NCBI RefSeq assembly: GCF_901538355.1
Contig: NZ_LR593887.1
Coordinates: forward strand, 1,088,920 to 1,152,919
DNA: 64,000 nt
From: Tuwongella immobilis
GTDB taxonomy: Bacteria > Planctomycetota > Planctomycetia > Gemmatales > Gemmataceae
Direction of reading: 5' to 3'
The translations under genes were made by a program, and so were the position numbers. Below the pieces are notes generated by a model, which saw only the letters and a program-made list of their open reading frames with translations, was not told the DNA's origin and searched no databases. The stretch's first letter is position 1. The number at the start of each line of letters is the position of its first letter. Shown one piece after another: positions 24,600 to 34,699 of this stretch.

Positions 24600-27191
24600 A
24601 TGACTCGTGCGTTTTTTCTCATTGTGGCCATTGGCGTTTGGGCGCTGACCTGGGGGCCGATTCTGCTGGGAATTGGCTGGGCGGGGTTGCTCACCGAGGC
24701 AGCCACTCCCATCACCGGCATGGGCGACATTCCGGATGTCGGCACCGGCGGGCCAACCAACTCCGCCATTGGCACCGCCACGGGCACCATCGCCGATTCG
24801 CCGCTGAATCCCTGGTTCAACTCCCGCTATGTCTCCGCGCTGTTGTTTCTGGTGCTGGTGCTGGTGGTGATCCGCGTCAGCAAATTCATGATGCACGAAC
24901 AGCGCGTGGCGACAGTGCATCTGCTGTTGCTGATGCGATTCGGCGTCCTCTCCGCGATGGCGTCGATGGGGGTGGCCGCCTTGGGGCTGTGGATCGAGCC
25001 GGCCTATTTCGGCGGGCTGCTGGTGATGTTATCGCCGGGGCATCTGGTGTGGGTGACGGTGATTGCGCTGCTGTCGGCGTTTGCGTCGATGGCCATGGGC
25101 TTTGCCTTGGAGGTGAACGCGCATTGTCGCTACGGCACCTGCCCGGTTCAGGAATTATCCTGGGGCTGGAAGGAATGGGGATTGTGGCTGCTGATGGGCA
25201 GTCTGGTGCCGGTGACCTGTCTGGTGCAGACGATCCGCGATGTGCCGGATCGGGCGATGGAATTGGTCGGCTGCCTGCTGCTGGGGGGCGTGGCGTCGGT
25301 GGGGGTGGTGCTGCTGGGTGCGGCGATTATCCAGCGAGTAGTGCATCCCGATTTGATGCTGCCGGGCTTGTGGCCACGCTGGATCTGCCGCGTGCCTTCG
25401 GAAACCATGACCGAACGCTGGTTTTATCGTCTTGGCTCGTGGATCGCTGTCGGCTTCTCCCGGCTAGGCAAAGGCTATGCCGAGGTGGATGAGAATGGGC
25501 AATCGCGGCTCAGTCCCGGGCATGCGCAACTCATTTGGGCGATGTTGTTTGGGTTGATGGGCTATGCCGCTGCCGGGTTGCTCAATCGCCTGGTGGGGCC
25601 AAGCGTCGATGTGTTTCCGCCCGTGTTCTATCTGCTGCTGCTCATCATGCTGAGCGGGCTGGTGCTGCAAGGCGGGAGTTTCTTTCTGGATTACTTCCGC
25701 GTGCCGACCCTGCTGACGCTGCTGGTGCTGTCGCTGGGCTTCTACTTTGTGTACGACACCGATCACTATTTCCGGCTGAATCCCGACGAGGAGCCGATCG
25801 CCGCGGTCGATTCGCAGTCGGAGTCGTCGCCGGTTCCGACTGCGCCGGAGTCGCCCGCATCGCCGCCGCCGGGGAATCCGCTGGTGGAGAAGGAGCCATC
25901 CAAGGCCAATCCTGGAAAAATGGGGAAATCGAGCGATGTGCAGTCGGCCATGGCGCAGCGATCGGACCGCAAGCGGACTCCGCCAATGGTCGGGGCGGGG
26001 CGTGAATCGGCGCTGCCGAAAAAGCGCGTGCTGATCTGCGTGGCGGCGGCCGGTGGCGGTGTGCAGGCTTCCGCATGGACCGCGCAGGTGCTGACGAAGT
26101 TGGAAGAACGCTTTGGCGAGAATTTCTCGGATAATCTGGGCGTCGTGAGTGCGGTTTCGGGGGGCAGTCTGGGAACGATGGTCTACCTCGATTCGTGGGA
26201 GGAACTCCAGGCCGCGACCGATGCCACGCAGCGCCAGGAATTGTGGCAGCAAATCCGCGAGCATTCCCGAGCGTCGAGTTTGGCCGCGACCGGGCAAGGG
26301 CTGGCGTATCCCGATTTCTGGCGGTCGGTTTTTCCGCCGTTGGTGCATCGCGATGATGATCGGGGCACCCGCATCGAAGCCGCCTGGAAGAGTCGCATGC
26401 GCCACCCGGAACGGTCGCTCAACGATTGGGGGGAGAAGATGGCCAAAGGTGAAATGCCCATCGTCGTCTTCAATTCCACCATCGTCGAAACGGGCCAACG
26501 GATGCTCCTTTGCCCGCTGCCCACCACCAGCAAAACGCCTTGCACCGGGCAGGCGACCTTTCGACAACTCACCGAAATGTACCCGAATTCGCGCATGCGG
26601 GTCTCGACGGCGGTGCGGCTCTCCGCGACATTCCCGTATGTCATGCCCATGTGCAAACCCGCCGATGCCCCCAGTCCCGAGACGGCATTCCATTTCTGCG
26701 ATGGTGGCTATGCCGATAACGAAGGGATTATGTCGATCTTGGAATGGCTCGATGAATATCAGGGCGAAAATCAGACGATTGTGATTCTGCGAATTCTCCC
26801 ATTCCAGGCGTCCCCGCTCAGCGAAGCCAGTTCGCACAACGGCTGGTTCTATTCGTCGCTGGGGCCGATCTCGGCAATCGCGTCGGTGCGCAACACCTCG
26901 CAGGTCGAACGCAATGATCGCATGGTGCGATTATTCCGCGACTCGAAGAAGTGTGCCGAGAAGAATTTGAAGGTGGTTGATGTGGTGTTCGAATTCACCG
27001 GGCAGAATCTGGCACCCATCTCTTGGCAACTGACCGAAGGACAGAAGCGGAATATCGACAACGCCTGGCAGGTGTTGGAGGAGAACGCCAGTCGCAAGCA
27101 GGGGCCGATCGCCAAATTGGAAGAGATTTTGCAGATGCCGCCGCAACCGCAACCGCGAACGGGAGGCATCCCCACGCCGCGGATGCGCTAA
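24600..27191 (+). CDS. multi-pass membrane protein with patatin/cPLA2-like lipase domain
   Basis: An 863-residue protein. The first half (about 1-390) has about eight to ten hydrophobic helices. A Pro/Ser/Glu-rich linker (395-475) leads to a lipase domain. An oxyanion stretch GGGVQASAW (about 481) is followed by the nucleophile in SAVSGGSLGT (about Ser518) and the catalytic Asp in CDGGYADNEGI (about Asp701). The SGGS form resembles cPLA2 more than typical bacterial patatins (GxSxG). The enzyme would hydrolyse acyl lipids at the cytoplasmic membrane. The membrane part with a fused lipase domain is uncommon. It begins 116 bases after the sulfatase, on the same strand. Confidence 0.82.
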   Translation: MTRAFFLIVAIGVWALTWGPILLGIGWAGLLTEAATPITGMGDIPDVGTGGPTNSAIGTATGTIADSPLNPWFNSRYVSALLFLVLVLVVIRVSKFMMHEQRVATVHLLLLMRFGVLSAMASMGVAALGLWIEPAYFGGLLVMLSPGHLVWVTVIALLSAFASMAMGFALEVNAHCRYGTCPVQELSWGWKEWGLWLLMGSLVPVTCLVQTIRDVPDRAMELVGCLLLGGVASVGVVLLGAAIIQRVVHPDLMLPGLWPRWICRVPSETMTERWFYRLGSWIAVGFSRLGKGYAEVDENGQSRLSPGHAQLIWAMLFGLMGYAAAGLLNRLVGPSVDVFPPVFYLLLLIMLSGLVLQGGSFFLDYFRVPTLLTLLVLSLGFYFVYDTDHYFRLNPDEEPIAAVDSQSESSPVPTAPESPASPPPGNPLVEKEPSKANPGKMGKSSDVQSAMAQRSDRKRTPPMVGAGRESALPKKRVLICVAAAGGGVQASAWTAQVLTKLEERFGENFSDNLGVVSAVSGGSLGTMVYLDSWEELQAATDATQRQELWQQIREHSRASSLAATGQGLAYPDFWRSVFPPLVHRDDDRGTRIEAAWKSRMRHPERSLNDWGEKMAKGEMPIVVFNSTIVETGQRMLLCPLPTTSKTPCTGQATFRQLTEMYPNSRMRVSTAVRLSATFPYVMPMCKPADAPSPETAFHFCDGGYADNEGIMSILEWLDEYQGENQTIVILRILPFQASPLSEASSHNGWFYSSLGPISAIASVRNTSQVERNDRMVRLFRDSKKCAEKNLKVVDVVFEFTGQNLAPISWQLTEGQKRNIDNAWQVLEENASRKQGPIAKLEEILQMPPQPQPRTGGIPTPRMR

Positions 27192-27223
27192 CCTCGATCG
27201 ATGCGTTGACGGTGGGCGATCCG

Positions 27224-28765
27224 TCAGCGCATCACGCCGGGGGTGAAGATGCCCGCGGGCAGGCTGCCACCGACGATCTCGATTTTCTGCGCGTGATGCG
27301 AGCGGATGCCCGTGGCCTCGAATTGGCCCATCGCCCGGCCATCCGCATCGAGTCCGAGTTGTCGAAAGCGGAATAGTTCCTGCATCGAGATGACGTCGTT
27401 TTCCGATCCGGTGACTTCCGTAATGCTGGTGATGCGACGCGGGCCGCCGGTCAAGCGGCTGACCTGCACCACCAAATGCACCGCCGATGCGATCTGCTGC
27501 CGAATCACCTTCAACGGCAGCTCCACCCCCATCATCACCATCATCTCCAGCCGGGAAAGCACATCGCGTGGCGAGTTGGCGTGCAGCGTGGTCATCGATC
27601 CTTCGTGGCCGGTGTTCATCGCCTGCAACATATCCAGCGTTTCCGGGCCGCGACATTCGCCAATGATGATGCGATTGGGCCGCATCCGCAGGGCGTTTTT
27701 CACCAAATCCCGCACCGTCACCGCGCCTTTTCCTTCCAGATTTGGCGGGCGAGTTTCCAGCGAGCCGACATGTTCCTGCTGCAACTGCAACTCGGCGGCA
27801 TCTTCAATGGTGATGATGCGCTCATCATGCGGAATGAAGGCGGACAGCGCATTGAGCAGCGTGGTTTTCCCCGACCCGGTCCCACCGGAAACGACGATGT
27901 TCATCTTCGCACGCACGGCCTGGGACAAAAATTCGCTCATGCCTGCGGATAATGCTCCCAGCGCGACCAAATCCGGCATATTCAGCCGTTTCGAGCCGAA
28001 TCGCCGAATCGAGAGCATCGGCCCACGCAGCGACAGCGGCGGCACAATCGCGTTCACCCGCGACCCATCCGCCAGCCGTGCATCCACCATCGGTGAGCTT
28101 TCATCCACCCGCCGACCGACTCGCGAGACAATTCGGCGAATGATTTCCAGCAATTGATCGTCGTCCCGAAATCGCACGGAACTGCGTTCGAGTTTGCCGT
28201 GCCGTTCGACGTAGATTTGATTGGCCCCATTCACGAGAATATCGCAAATGCTGGGATCACTAAGCAGCCGTTCCAGCGGCCCCAACCCGAGTAAATCGTC
28301 CAGCAGTTCCTGCACCATCGCACTGCGGGCGGCCCCGGAAAGCGGAATTTGCAGGCTGCCAATGAGCTGTTCGATCCCGCGAGCCAACATGCCGCGTTGA
28401 CGCTCGGGCGGAACTTTGGCCAATTCCGTCGGCTGAATCGCATCCACCAATTTGCTGTGCAGATGTGTTTTCAATTCCTCGAAATCGTGAATCTCCGCAG
28501 GAAGACTGGTCAGATTCAAGCGATGCGAAAGGTCGCCGGAATCGTCGTGCGGACTGGCATGAAATCCACCCCCCAGCGGATGGGCACCCCCCAACCCCGG
28601 ATGCAGGCCGCTCAGCCGTGGCGGAGGGAGCGGCGGTTGTGGCGGTTCGGTCACGGGATGCGGTGGCAGCACGCGCGGCGATTCCGATGTGGTGGCTGAC
28701 TCTTCCGGCGGATGGCTGAGGTCCCGCAGAAAATGAATCCGACGATTTGGTTGAGAGGGTTCCAT
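27224..28765 (-). CDS. cpaF: CpaF/TadA-type secretion ATPase
   Basis: A 513-residue cytoplasmic hexameric ATPase. The first 90 residues are Pro-rich and unstructured. The N-terminal CpaF domain follows, then Walker A at about residues 291-300 (SGGTGSGKTTLLNAL) and the secretion-ATPase signature IIIGECRGPETLDMLQAMNTG with the TLHANS His box. It powers Tad pili or related systems. The C-terminus is extended by about 50 residues. It follows the CpaE-like gene at 36 bases, so the two are an operon, but no prepilin, TadB/C or secretin gene is seen within the window. Confidence 0.93.
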   Translation of the reverse strand: MEPSQPNRRIHFLRDLSHPPEESATTSESPRVLPPHPVTEPPQPPLPPPRLSGLHPGLGGAHPLGGGFHASPHDDSGDLSHRLNLTSLPAEIHDFEELKTHLHSKLVDAIQPTELAKVPPERQRGMLARGIEQLIGSLQIPLSGAARSAMVQELLDDLLGLGPLERLLSDPSICDILVNGANQIYVERHGKLERSSVRFRDDDQLLEIIRRIVSRVGRRVDESSPMVDARLADGSRVNAIVPPLSLRGPMLSIRRFGSKRLNMPDLVALGALSAGMSEFLSQAVRAKMNIVVSGGTGSGKTTLLNALSAFIPHDERIITIEDAAELQLQQEHVGSLETRPPNLEGKGAVTVRDLVKNALRMRPNRIIIGECRGPETLDMLQAMNTGHEGSMTTLHANSPRDVLSRLEMMVMMGVELPLKVIRQQIASAVHLVVQVSRLTGGPRRITSITEVTGSENDVISMQELFRFRQLGLDADGRAMGQFEATGIRSHHAQKIEIVGGSLPAGIFTPGVMR

Positions 28766-28801
28766 CGTAGAATTCTCGTTTGGCGGAGCATCCGATGCGG
28801 A

Positions 28802-29983
28802 TTAGTGGGTCAGCCAATGAAGGAATCGCCCGATCCGCGATGGAGCCGATTCTGCCGCAACCGTCAGTAGTTCTGGGGTTTGCAGCAATTCCGCCAACAG
28901 TGCCCGCACATCTTCCAGCGGGGGCGCACTCGGCGATTGATCGCGGATGGGCAGCCCATTATTCGCGGCTTCCAAGACCGTTGTTCCCTGATTGCGAATG
29001 CAACGAATCGCGGATGTTTTCAGCAACTCTTGAATTTCGCTCAGGGTCGCACCGGGGCCGTGCGGCTGAAACCGGTTGACCACCAGATGCAGCGTACCGG
29101 GAATTTTGCGAATTTCCAAGGCATTTTTGAGCAATAACGCCGCATGTACCGACGAGATTTTCTGCTCCATCATCAGCACAATTTCGTCGGCGGCGTGCAA
29201 AATGGCGAAATATTCCTCATCGTAGGTGTATGGTGTGTCTACCACCACCAGATCCGCAAAATTGCGCAGCAAATGCACCAGCCGCTGCTGATTTTCCGGC
29301 GGAATCGAACTGCCCAGCACCTGATACGGGCCGGCCAGCACATGCAGATGATCCCGCAGCGGCGTCAGCGTGCCACGTACCAGCGATGGCGGCGGCATCG
29401 GCCCGTTGAGCAATTCCTGAGTCGTCATTTGCGGCTTGAAATTCAGCAGCACGGCCAGCCGACCCAGCCGCGTGCCCAACTCGGCGAGGATCGTCGAGCG
29501 CTTCGCCAACTCTGCAGATTCCACCGCCAGATTCACCGCAACCGTTGTCGTCCCACAGCCTTCCGTCGCACCAATGACTGCAACCACTCGGGAGCGTCGC
29601 GGCTGCAATCCGAATTGACGAGACAAGCGTTCCATCGCTTGCCGGAAATCTTCCCCCAACTCCGCATGGGTGACTTGGGCCGCGCCCGCCCGCATCGCAT
29701 CGCGGACAAACGCAGCATCATCACCATGGTTGGTGAGCAGCAAAATCGGTTCGCCGGGAAAATGATCGTTCAAGATTCGAATCGATTCCAAATCACGATC
29801 CAACGGAACGGCGACGATGAAAACGCGACGCGGCAACTTGCCCGCTGGCCGCAACACATCACACGCTTGTTGAACCGTGCGAAAGCGGTGGTCCACTTGA
29901 CCACCCAAACTCAACACTTCTTCGGTGGTTAACCCAGCTTCCCGCTCGGCTAGTCCCACCAAAATCACACTCAGCGGATCCAT
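28802..29983 (-). CDS. cpaE: CpaE-like MinD/ParA-family ATPase
   Basis: A 393-residue protein. Residues 1-125 are a degenerate receiver-like domain (VFIVAVPLDRDLESIRIL, then EPILLLTNHGDD). A MinD-like ATPase domain follows, with the CpaE-type P-loop GATEGCGTTTVAVNLA (138-153), which lacks the usual signature Lys, as is normal for CpaE. LVVVDTPYTYDEEY is the Walker B region. In Caulobacter CpaE places the Tad machinery at the cell pole. The ATG at 29983 is preceded by TTGGAG; an upstream TTG would add four residues. Confidence 0.9.
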   Translation of the reverse strand: MDPLSVILVGLAEREAGLTTEEVLSLGGQVDHRFRTVQQACDVLRPAGKLPRRVFIVAVPLDRDLESIRILNDHFPGEPILLLTNHGDDAAFVRDAMRAGAAQVTHAELGEDFRQAMERLSRQFGLQPRRSRVVAVIGATEGCGTTTVAVNLAVESAELAKRSTILAELGTRLGRLAVLLNFKPQMTTQELLNGPMPPPSLVRGTLTPLRDHLHVLAGPYQVLGSSIPPENQQRLVHLLRNFADLVVVDTPYTYDEEYFAILHAADEIVLMMEQKISSVHAALLLKNALEIRKIPGTLHLVVNRFQPHGPGATLSEIQELLKTSAIRCIRNQGTTVLEAANNGLPIRDQSPSAPPLEDVRALLAELLQTPELLTVAAESAPSRIGRFLHWLTH

Positions 29984-30227
29984 GCGAAACTCCAAAGCGG
30001 CGATCCAGCCGAATCAGGAGGCAGATTGAGGAAGGCTGCTGGTAGTATAGAACACGAGATGCGAGATGAAAATTCCTTTCAGCGCGATGAAATATTTGAA
30101 TGTCGAAATATCTCGAGATAAGAAGAGTTTTGTTTCTCGAATTCGTCGGCTTTTTCCGATTCGCACCGGAAGTGCCTCGGTCGACGCTGCTAAAATAACC
30201 ATATCGACCGAAGGAAGCGAGGTTGCG

Positions 30228-31916
30228 ATGTTGTTGCCACCCGAACCGTTGCTGTTGGCCGCCCATCGTGATCCCGACCCCACCGCGGCACTGGCGACCG
30301 CCGACTGGTTGGACGAACACGATCAAAGCGACCAAGCGAAATATGTGCGCATCTGCTGCCAATTCCACGACTTAGGGCGCGGTGAACCCGCTGGATATGC
30401 CCTCCTGGACGAGGCGGATCGACTCCTGGGACAAGGCCGACTCGACTGGGCCAGACCACCGCGCGGCTTCATCAGCACGCTGCCACCCATCGAACCGCTT
30501 GGCTCCCCGCGCGGCTTCCCCGAAGCAATTATCGCACCCTCGTTCACGGATTTACTCCATGAAGCCGAGCGGTTGTTCGATCATTGGCCCGCGCGAATGA
30601 TTCGGCTCTCCACGATTGCCCCCGATCAGATTCGCACACTCTTGCAATCGCAATGGGCCGGGCGGATCTGTGGACTGACGATGGGGTTACGACCGGGAGC
30701 CAATCAAACGGAACAAGGGCTTGATGTCCTGACGAGTATCCCCGATCGCGTGCAATTGGCGTATCTCGATCTCACGATTCCCCATGGTAGCGATGCCGAC
30801 CTGCACCGATTGGCCCAATGGGAAGGCGGACATTCGCTTCGGCATTTGTCTCTCAAGGGGGTGCCAGCACCACTCCACGGGATGGCCGCATTCGCCGAAC
30901 GAGGCGAAGGATCGATGCTCGAGAAAATCGAATTGTCCGGCAATCGGTTTCCGTTTGTCTCCACCCCCGGCGTGCCGCACCTCGACCGCAACGCCGTCGC
31001 TCGCTTGGGCAATCCCCAGGCGTTTCCGCGATTGAAAAATTTGACACTCAATAACCTGTCATTGGCAACCGATGCATTCCGGTCCTTGACCAACGGGGAG
31101 AGCCGATTTCCGCAACTCAAAGAAATTCACTTGAACGCCTTGCGGTTAACCACCGAACAGTATCGCGATCTGGGCGAACTATGCTCGCAAATTCGGCCAC
31201 GCGTCTTTGATTTGAGTTGGCCCGGGTCGTTGGAGGATGGCAATATCGACGCCTTGCTCGACGCCTGGAGTAGCGCACCCGGACTGCGTGAACTCTGGTT
31301 TGGCGGCTGCCGATTAAGCCCACGAGCCATTCGCAAGTTAGTCTCCTGGAACGGGTTGCGCGATGTCACCTGGCTCGACCTCAACCAGAGTAGCTTGGAT
31401 GTGCCATCGATTCGGGCATTGGCGGAATCCGAATATACGCAATCGCTTCATCGTTTGGATCTGAGCGGAATCACCCTCAAGGCCGCGGAATTGGATGCGC
31501 TTGCGAATGGATTCTCTCGTTCGACCTTGCGACAATTGGCGTTTGGACCCCATCCCTTGGCAGATACCCGGGCGGTGTATCCCGCCTGGCTGAAGCTGTT
31601 TCGCTCACCAGCAACTCGAGGGCTACATCGGTTGCATCTCACGCAGATTCCCTTGGGGGAGAACGGGTTGCGTCAATTTGCCGATCGCGCCGATCTCCCC
31701 GAACTCGAACAGCTCACCTTGGCCGACATCAGTGATACCCCCCTGGGGTTGGATCGGCTGATGCGGAGTGATCGCTTCCCGCGATTGTGGAAATTGAACA
31801 TCAACGGCAGCCCGCACCTGAAGCGCGACGGGGGAGTGCCGCTCCCGCCGGGCTGGTTCCAAATCGAGGTGGGCATGCTCATCCGCCCGGAGAGTATGCC
31901 CATGGATTCATTGTGA
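30228..31916 (+). CDS. TIGR02996-type leucine-rich repeat protein (562 aa)
   Basis: The N-terminal 45 residues carry the planctomycete 'repeat-companion' domain (LLLAAHRDPDPTAALATADW, then LDEHDQSDQAKYVRICCQ). The rest is a leucine-rich array of about 12-14 irregular repeats (LKNLTLNNLSLATDAFRSL and similar). No signal peptide, so it is probably cytoplasmic. The function of the family is not known. The ATG at 30228 comes right before the domain and has AAGGAAGCGAGG upstream; the open frame continues 162 bases left without similarity. A paralogue is at 38790. Confidence 0.82.
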   Translation: MLLPPEPLLLAAHRDPDPTAALATADWLDEHDQSDQAKYVRICCQFHDLGRGEPAGYALLDEADRLLGQGRLDWARPPRGFISTLPPIEPLGSPRGFPEAIIAPSFTDLLHEAERLFDHWPARMIRLSTIAPDQIRTLLQSQWAGRICGLTMGLRPGANQTEQGLDVLTSIPDRVQLAYLDLTIPHGSDADLHRLAQWEGGHSLRHLSLKGVPAPLHGMAAFAERGEGSMLEKIELSGNRFPFVSTPGVPHLDRNAVARLGNPQAFPRLKNLTLNNLSLATDAFRSLTNGESRFPQLKEIHLNALRLTTEQYRDLGELCSQIRPRVFDLSWPGSLEDGNIDALLDAWSSAPGLRELWFGGCRLSPRAIRKLVSWNGLRDVTWLDLNQSSLDVPSIRALAESEYTQSLHRLDLSGITLKAAELDALANGFSRSTLRQLAFGPHPLADTRAVYPAWLKLFRSPATRGLHRLHLTQIPLGENGLRQFADRADLPELEQLTLADISDTPLGLDRLMRSDRFPRLWKLNINGSPHLKRDGGVPLPPGWFQIEVGMLIRPESMPMDSL

Positions 31917-31927
31917 TCGAACGCAAT

Positions 31928-31970
31928 CATCCGCCGTAACTCCTGATGGATTTAGAAGTTGCGGCGGATG
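31928..31970. terminator. strong hairpin between convergent genes
   Basis: CATCCGCCGTAACT (31928-31941) pairs with AGTTGCGGCGGATG (31957-31970), 14 pairs with one G-U, around a 15-base loop. It lies between the ends of a plus-strand and a minus-strand gene, so it can stop transcription from either side. Confidence 0.7.
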
Positions 31971-32001
31971 TGCATGTAATTCACCGGACTTAGCGACGCG
32001 A

Positions 32002-34449
32002 TTATGGCGTTCCGCTGACCGGGGTTAATTGGTCGATTTGCCGGAACCAATCCTGCCAGAATTTCCGCTGATGGAATTCGTTGGTCCCGGTAAACGCATT
32101 GTCGGACATGGATGCGAATGCTTTTCGCATCAGATCGAGTGTTCGCTGACCGCCGTTCGCGTCCCGCAGCATATTCGTGTAGAGTTTCCACACTTGGCTG
32201 AGTGCAATCAATTGCTCCGCCTGACCCTGATATCGGCTGGCCAACGCCGAATATCGCCGGATCGCTTCATCATATTCGCCTAAGAACAAGTGGCACTCTG
32301 CCGCCGCAAACGCCGAATTGCGAAGCATCGTCATTTCTTCGGGCATGAGACGATTGATCCGATCCGGCTGACTTAGTGCCTGATCGACCATGTCGAAATT
32401 CTTGGCGGTCTTCTTCAGGAAGTTGAAATAGGTGGTTTGCTGTTCGGTCGCCCGTTTTTGCAGTTCCGATTTCGTCGGTTCCGGTGCTGTGGCCAGATCT
32501 TGCGTCGTTTTCTTTAGCGCCGCCGCGCTCACCGACGCCTGGAACCAATAGCAGCGGGCCAACTTGTGGCGAGCATCCGTGACACGCGGGTGATCGCCGT
32601 GCGCGGTCAGCAGTTGCATCAGACAGTTTTCGGCCTTCTGCCATTCCCGCATTCGCAAATACGCATCCCCAAGCAGGAGAAGGGTTTGCGAATGCGAATC
32701 CTTGTCTTTCGTCCACTCCGGATCGAGGTTCAGTTCCAGTGTGCGAATCGCCTCGGTCATCTCCGCGGCTTTGTCCTCGGCAATTTGCATCTTCGCCAGT
32801 TGCAGCCGCGCTTTGGGCGTCGTCGGACTGGGGGATTTGAGCGCATTCTTGAACGATTCCCGAGCGCTAACCTTATTGCCCGATTGCAGATACGCCTCGC
32901 CGATGGCCAGCCAGATTTCGCCGCGACTGCCATCCGGCACTTCGTTCGATTGGGCGATTGCGTTGAGCATATCCAATGCCTTTTGATCGTCCCCAGCTTT
33001 GAGGAACGCTTGCGAGGCACGTCGGGTGCGATCGATCTTCAGATCTGCTGGCTTCGTCTGCTGGGCCAAAATCGTCATGGCTTGGCCGCTGGCGCGGAAT
33101 TGCACCTGAGCGAGTGTCAGCAACCGATCCCGTTCTGCCGGTTGACTTTGCGCTTGATCGGTGAGCAGATTCGCATAGGCAAATGCGGTCTCACTATAGA
33201 CTTCTCGGTCGCGGTGATTTTCCGCCACACGGGCGTACAAGTTTGCGAGTTTTAACGCCGATTCAAAATCTTGTGCCTTCTTGAACACCGTAATCGATTC
33301 TTCGATTAACGCTTGAACATCGGTGATCGGCATGAGTGGATTCGTGTAGTTGCTGCTCGCGGTCACTCCCTTTAACCCAAGGTCAAGCAGGGCAACCACA
33401 TGCGTGCGTTCGCTCACAAGCCCGAGCATGGTCTCCGCCAGCCGCAATGCCGCTGCCTGCGATTCGGGACCAGTCCCATTGCGGGCCTCATCCCAGACGG
33501 CCATCGCCAAATCTCGCTTATTCGCTTGATGGTAGCAGAGCCCCAGATAATACAGCACCGATTCTTGCTGACCGGGCACACTCGATTTCACCGCTTTGGC
33601 TTGCTCCAACGCTTTCATGGCCGAATCGACATCGTTCTCAGCAAGATACGTTCGCGCAAGTTGTGTCTGGGCCGTGAGATACAGTTCGGGCGAGACATCC
33701 ACCGGAACTCGCTCCAGCACTTTGCGGGCATCTTCGTATTCATTCAGACGAATATGCAAGTCACCCAATAGCAGACGGCTGCGGGCGATTTTCTTCGGAT
33801 CGGTGTGCGGCAAACTCCGGCTGATGAACTCGCGCAGGTGGCCACGCGCTTGGCGATAATCCGGCGTGCTCATCCGCAGGCAGGCTTCGGCCATGCGTCG
33901 AAACCCCTCGGCAGGGTCTTCGCTGGCGTTGGTCGAGGCTTGCAGGGCGTCGATGACTTGGTTGGGTTCAACGGCGTCGAGTTGCTCCCAGACTTTCGCC
34001 AATCGATATTGCAGCCGAAACTTGTCGAGATCGCTGACGCCCGATTGTTGGGCGGATTCCAATCGAGATTTGGCTTTCGTCCACCATTCGTTGGCCGACT
34101 CCGACTCGCCGCGCGATTCCGCCTGTTGGATTGCGTAGGTGCCCAACAGCAGATTCGCTTCGGCGGCGTGAGCGGGGAATTGATCGACGAGCGTTTCCAC
34201 CCGTTCGGCAATGGTTTGCAGCAATTCCGACTGATCCGGTTGTTCCAACGATTGTCGAAATTCGCTGAGTGTGCGGACGTAGCGGAGGGTGAGATCACCT
34301 TGAATATACGGACGAGCGTGCCAGATGCCGACCACCGCGGCAATGCCGAGCACGAAGGTGGGAATCTGCCAAATGTTTGCCGCTGCCGGTGTCCGAGAGG
34401 CGGAGGCGGCAGGCCGTTGAGTCGTCGAGGAGCGAGTTTCCGAGGCCAT
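32002..34449 (-). CDS. membrane-anchored TPR protein (815 aa)
   Basis: Residues 1-25 are Ser/Thr/Ala-rich and cytoplasmic, followed by one membrane helix at about 28-47 (WQIPTFVLGIAAVVGIWHA). The rest is a long series of helical hairpins with TPR character (for example ESVLYYLGLCYHQANKRDLA and WLAIGEAYLQSGNKVSARES), about 12 or more repeats. It is probably a scaffold facing the periplasm or paryphoplasm. The function is unknown. No enzyme motif. It is followed by the 31928 terminator and stands alone. Confidence 0.85.
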   Translation of the reverse strand: MASETRSSTTQRPAASASRTPAAANIWQIPTFVLGIAAVVGIWHARPYIQGDLTLRYVRTLSEFRQSLEQPDQSELLQTIAERVETLVDQFPAHAAEANLLLGTYAIQQAESRGESESANEWWTKAKSRLESAQQSGVSDLDKFRLQYRLAKVWEQLDAVEPNQVIDALQASTNASEDPAEGFRRMAEACLRMSTPDYRQARGHLREFISRSLPHTDPKKIARSRLLLGDLHIRLNEYEDARKVLERVPVDVSPELYLTAQTQLARTYLAENDVDSAMKALEQAKAVKSSVPGQQESVLYYLGLCYHQANKRDLAMAVWDEARNGTGPESQAAALRLAETMLGLVSERTHVVALLDLGLKGVTASSNYTNPLMPITDVQALIEESITVFKKAQDFESALKLANLYARVAENHRDREVYSETAFAYANLLTDQAQSQPAERDRLLTLAQVQFRASGQAMTILAQQTKPADLKIDRTRRASQAFLKAGDDQKALDMLNAIAQSNEVPDGSRGEIWLAIGEAYLQSGNKVSARESFKNALKSPSPTTPKARLQLAKMQIAEDKAAEMTEAIRTLELNLDPEWTKDKDSHSQTLLLLGDAYLRMREWQKAENCLMQLLTAHGDHPRVTDARHKLARCYWFQASVSAAALKKTTQDLATAPEPTKSELQKRATEQQTTYFNFLKKTAKNFDMVDQALSQPDRINRLMPEEMTMLRNSAFAAAECHLFLGEYDEAIRRYSALASRYQGQAEQLIALSQVWKLYTNMLRDANGGQRTLDLMRKAFASMSDNAFTGTNEFHQRKFWQDWFRQIDQLTPVSGTP

Positions 34450-34699
34450 GGACGGACTTCCTTGCCGTGCGGGGGCCGAACCGGGCGATGCCGAAAATCA
34501 CCGGGCAAAGCCGGGTATCATCCGTGATTGTCGGCATGGTGGCATAATTCCCCCCCCGCGTCAAGAGGGAGAACCGGGGCATCGCGGCCGTGCCAAGTCA
34601 TCATCTGTCGTCGCAAGCGAGCCAACCCGATGGGCTTCCGATTGCCGGGGTGGCATCGGTCGCGCATCGGGTGGAATTGTTCCGTCGGTCAGACGAGTC

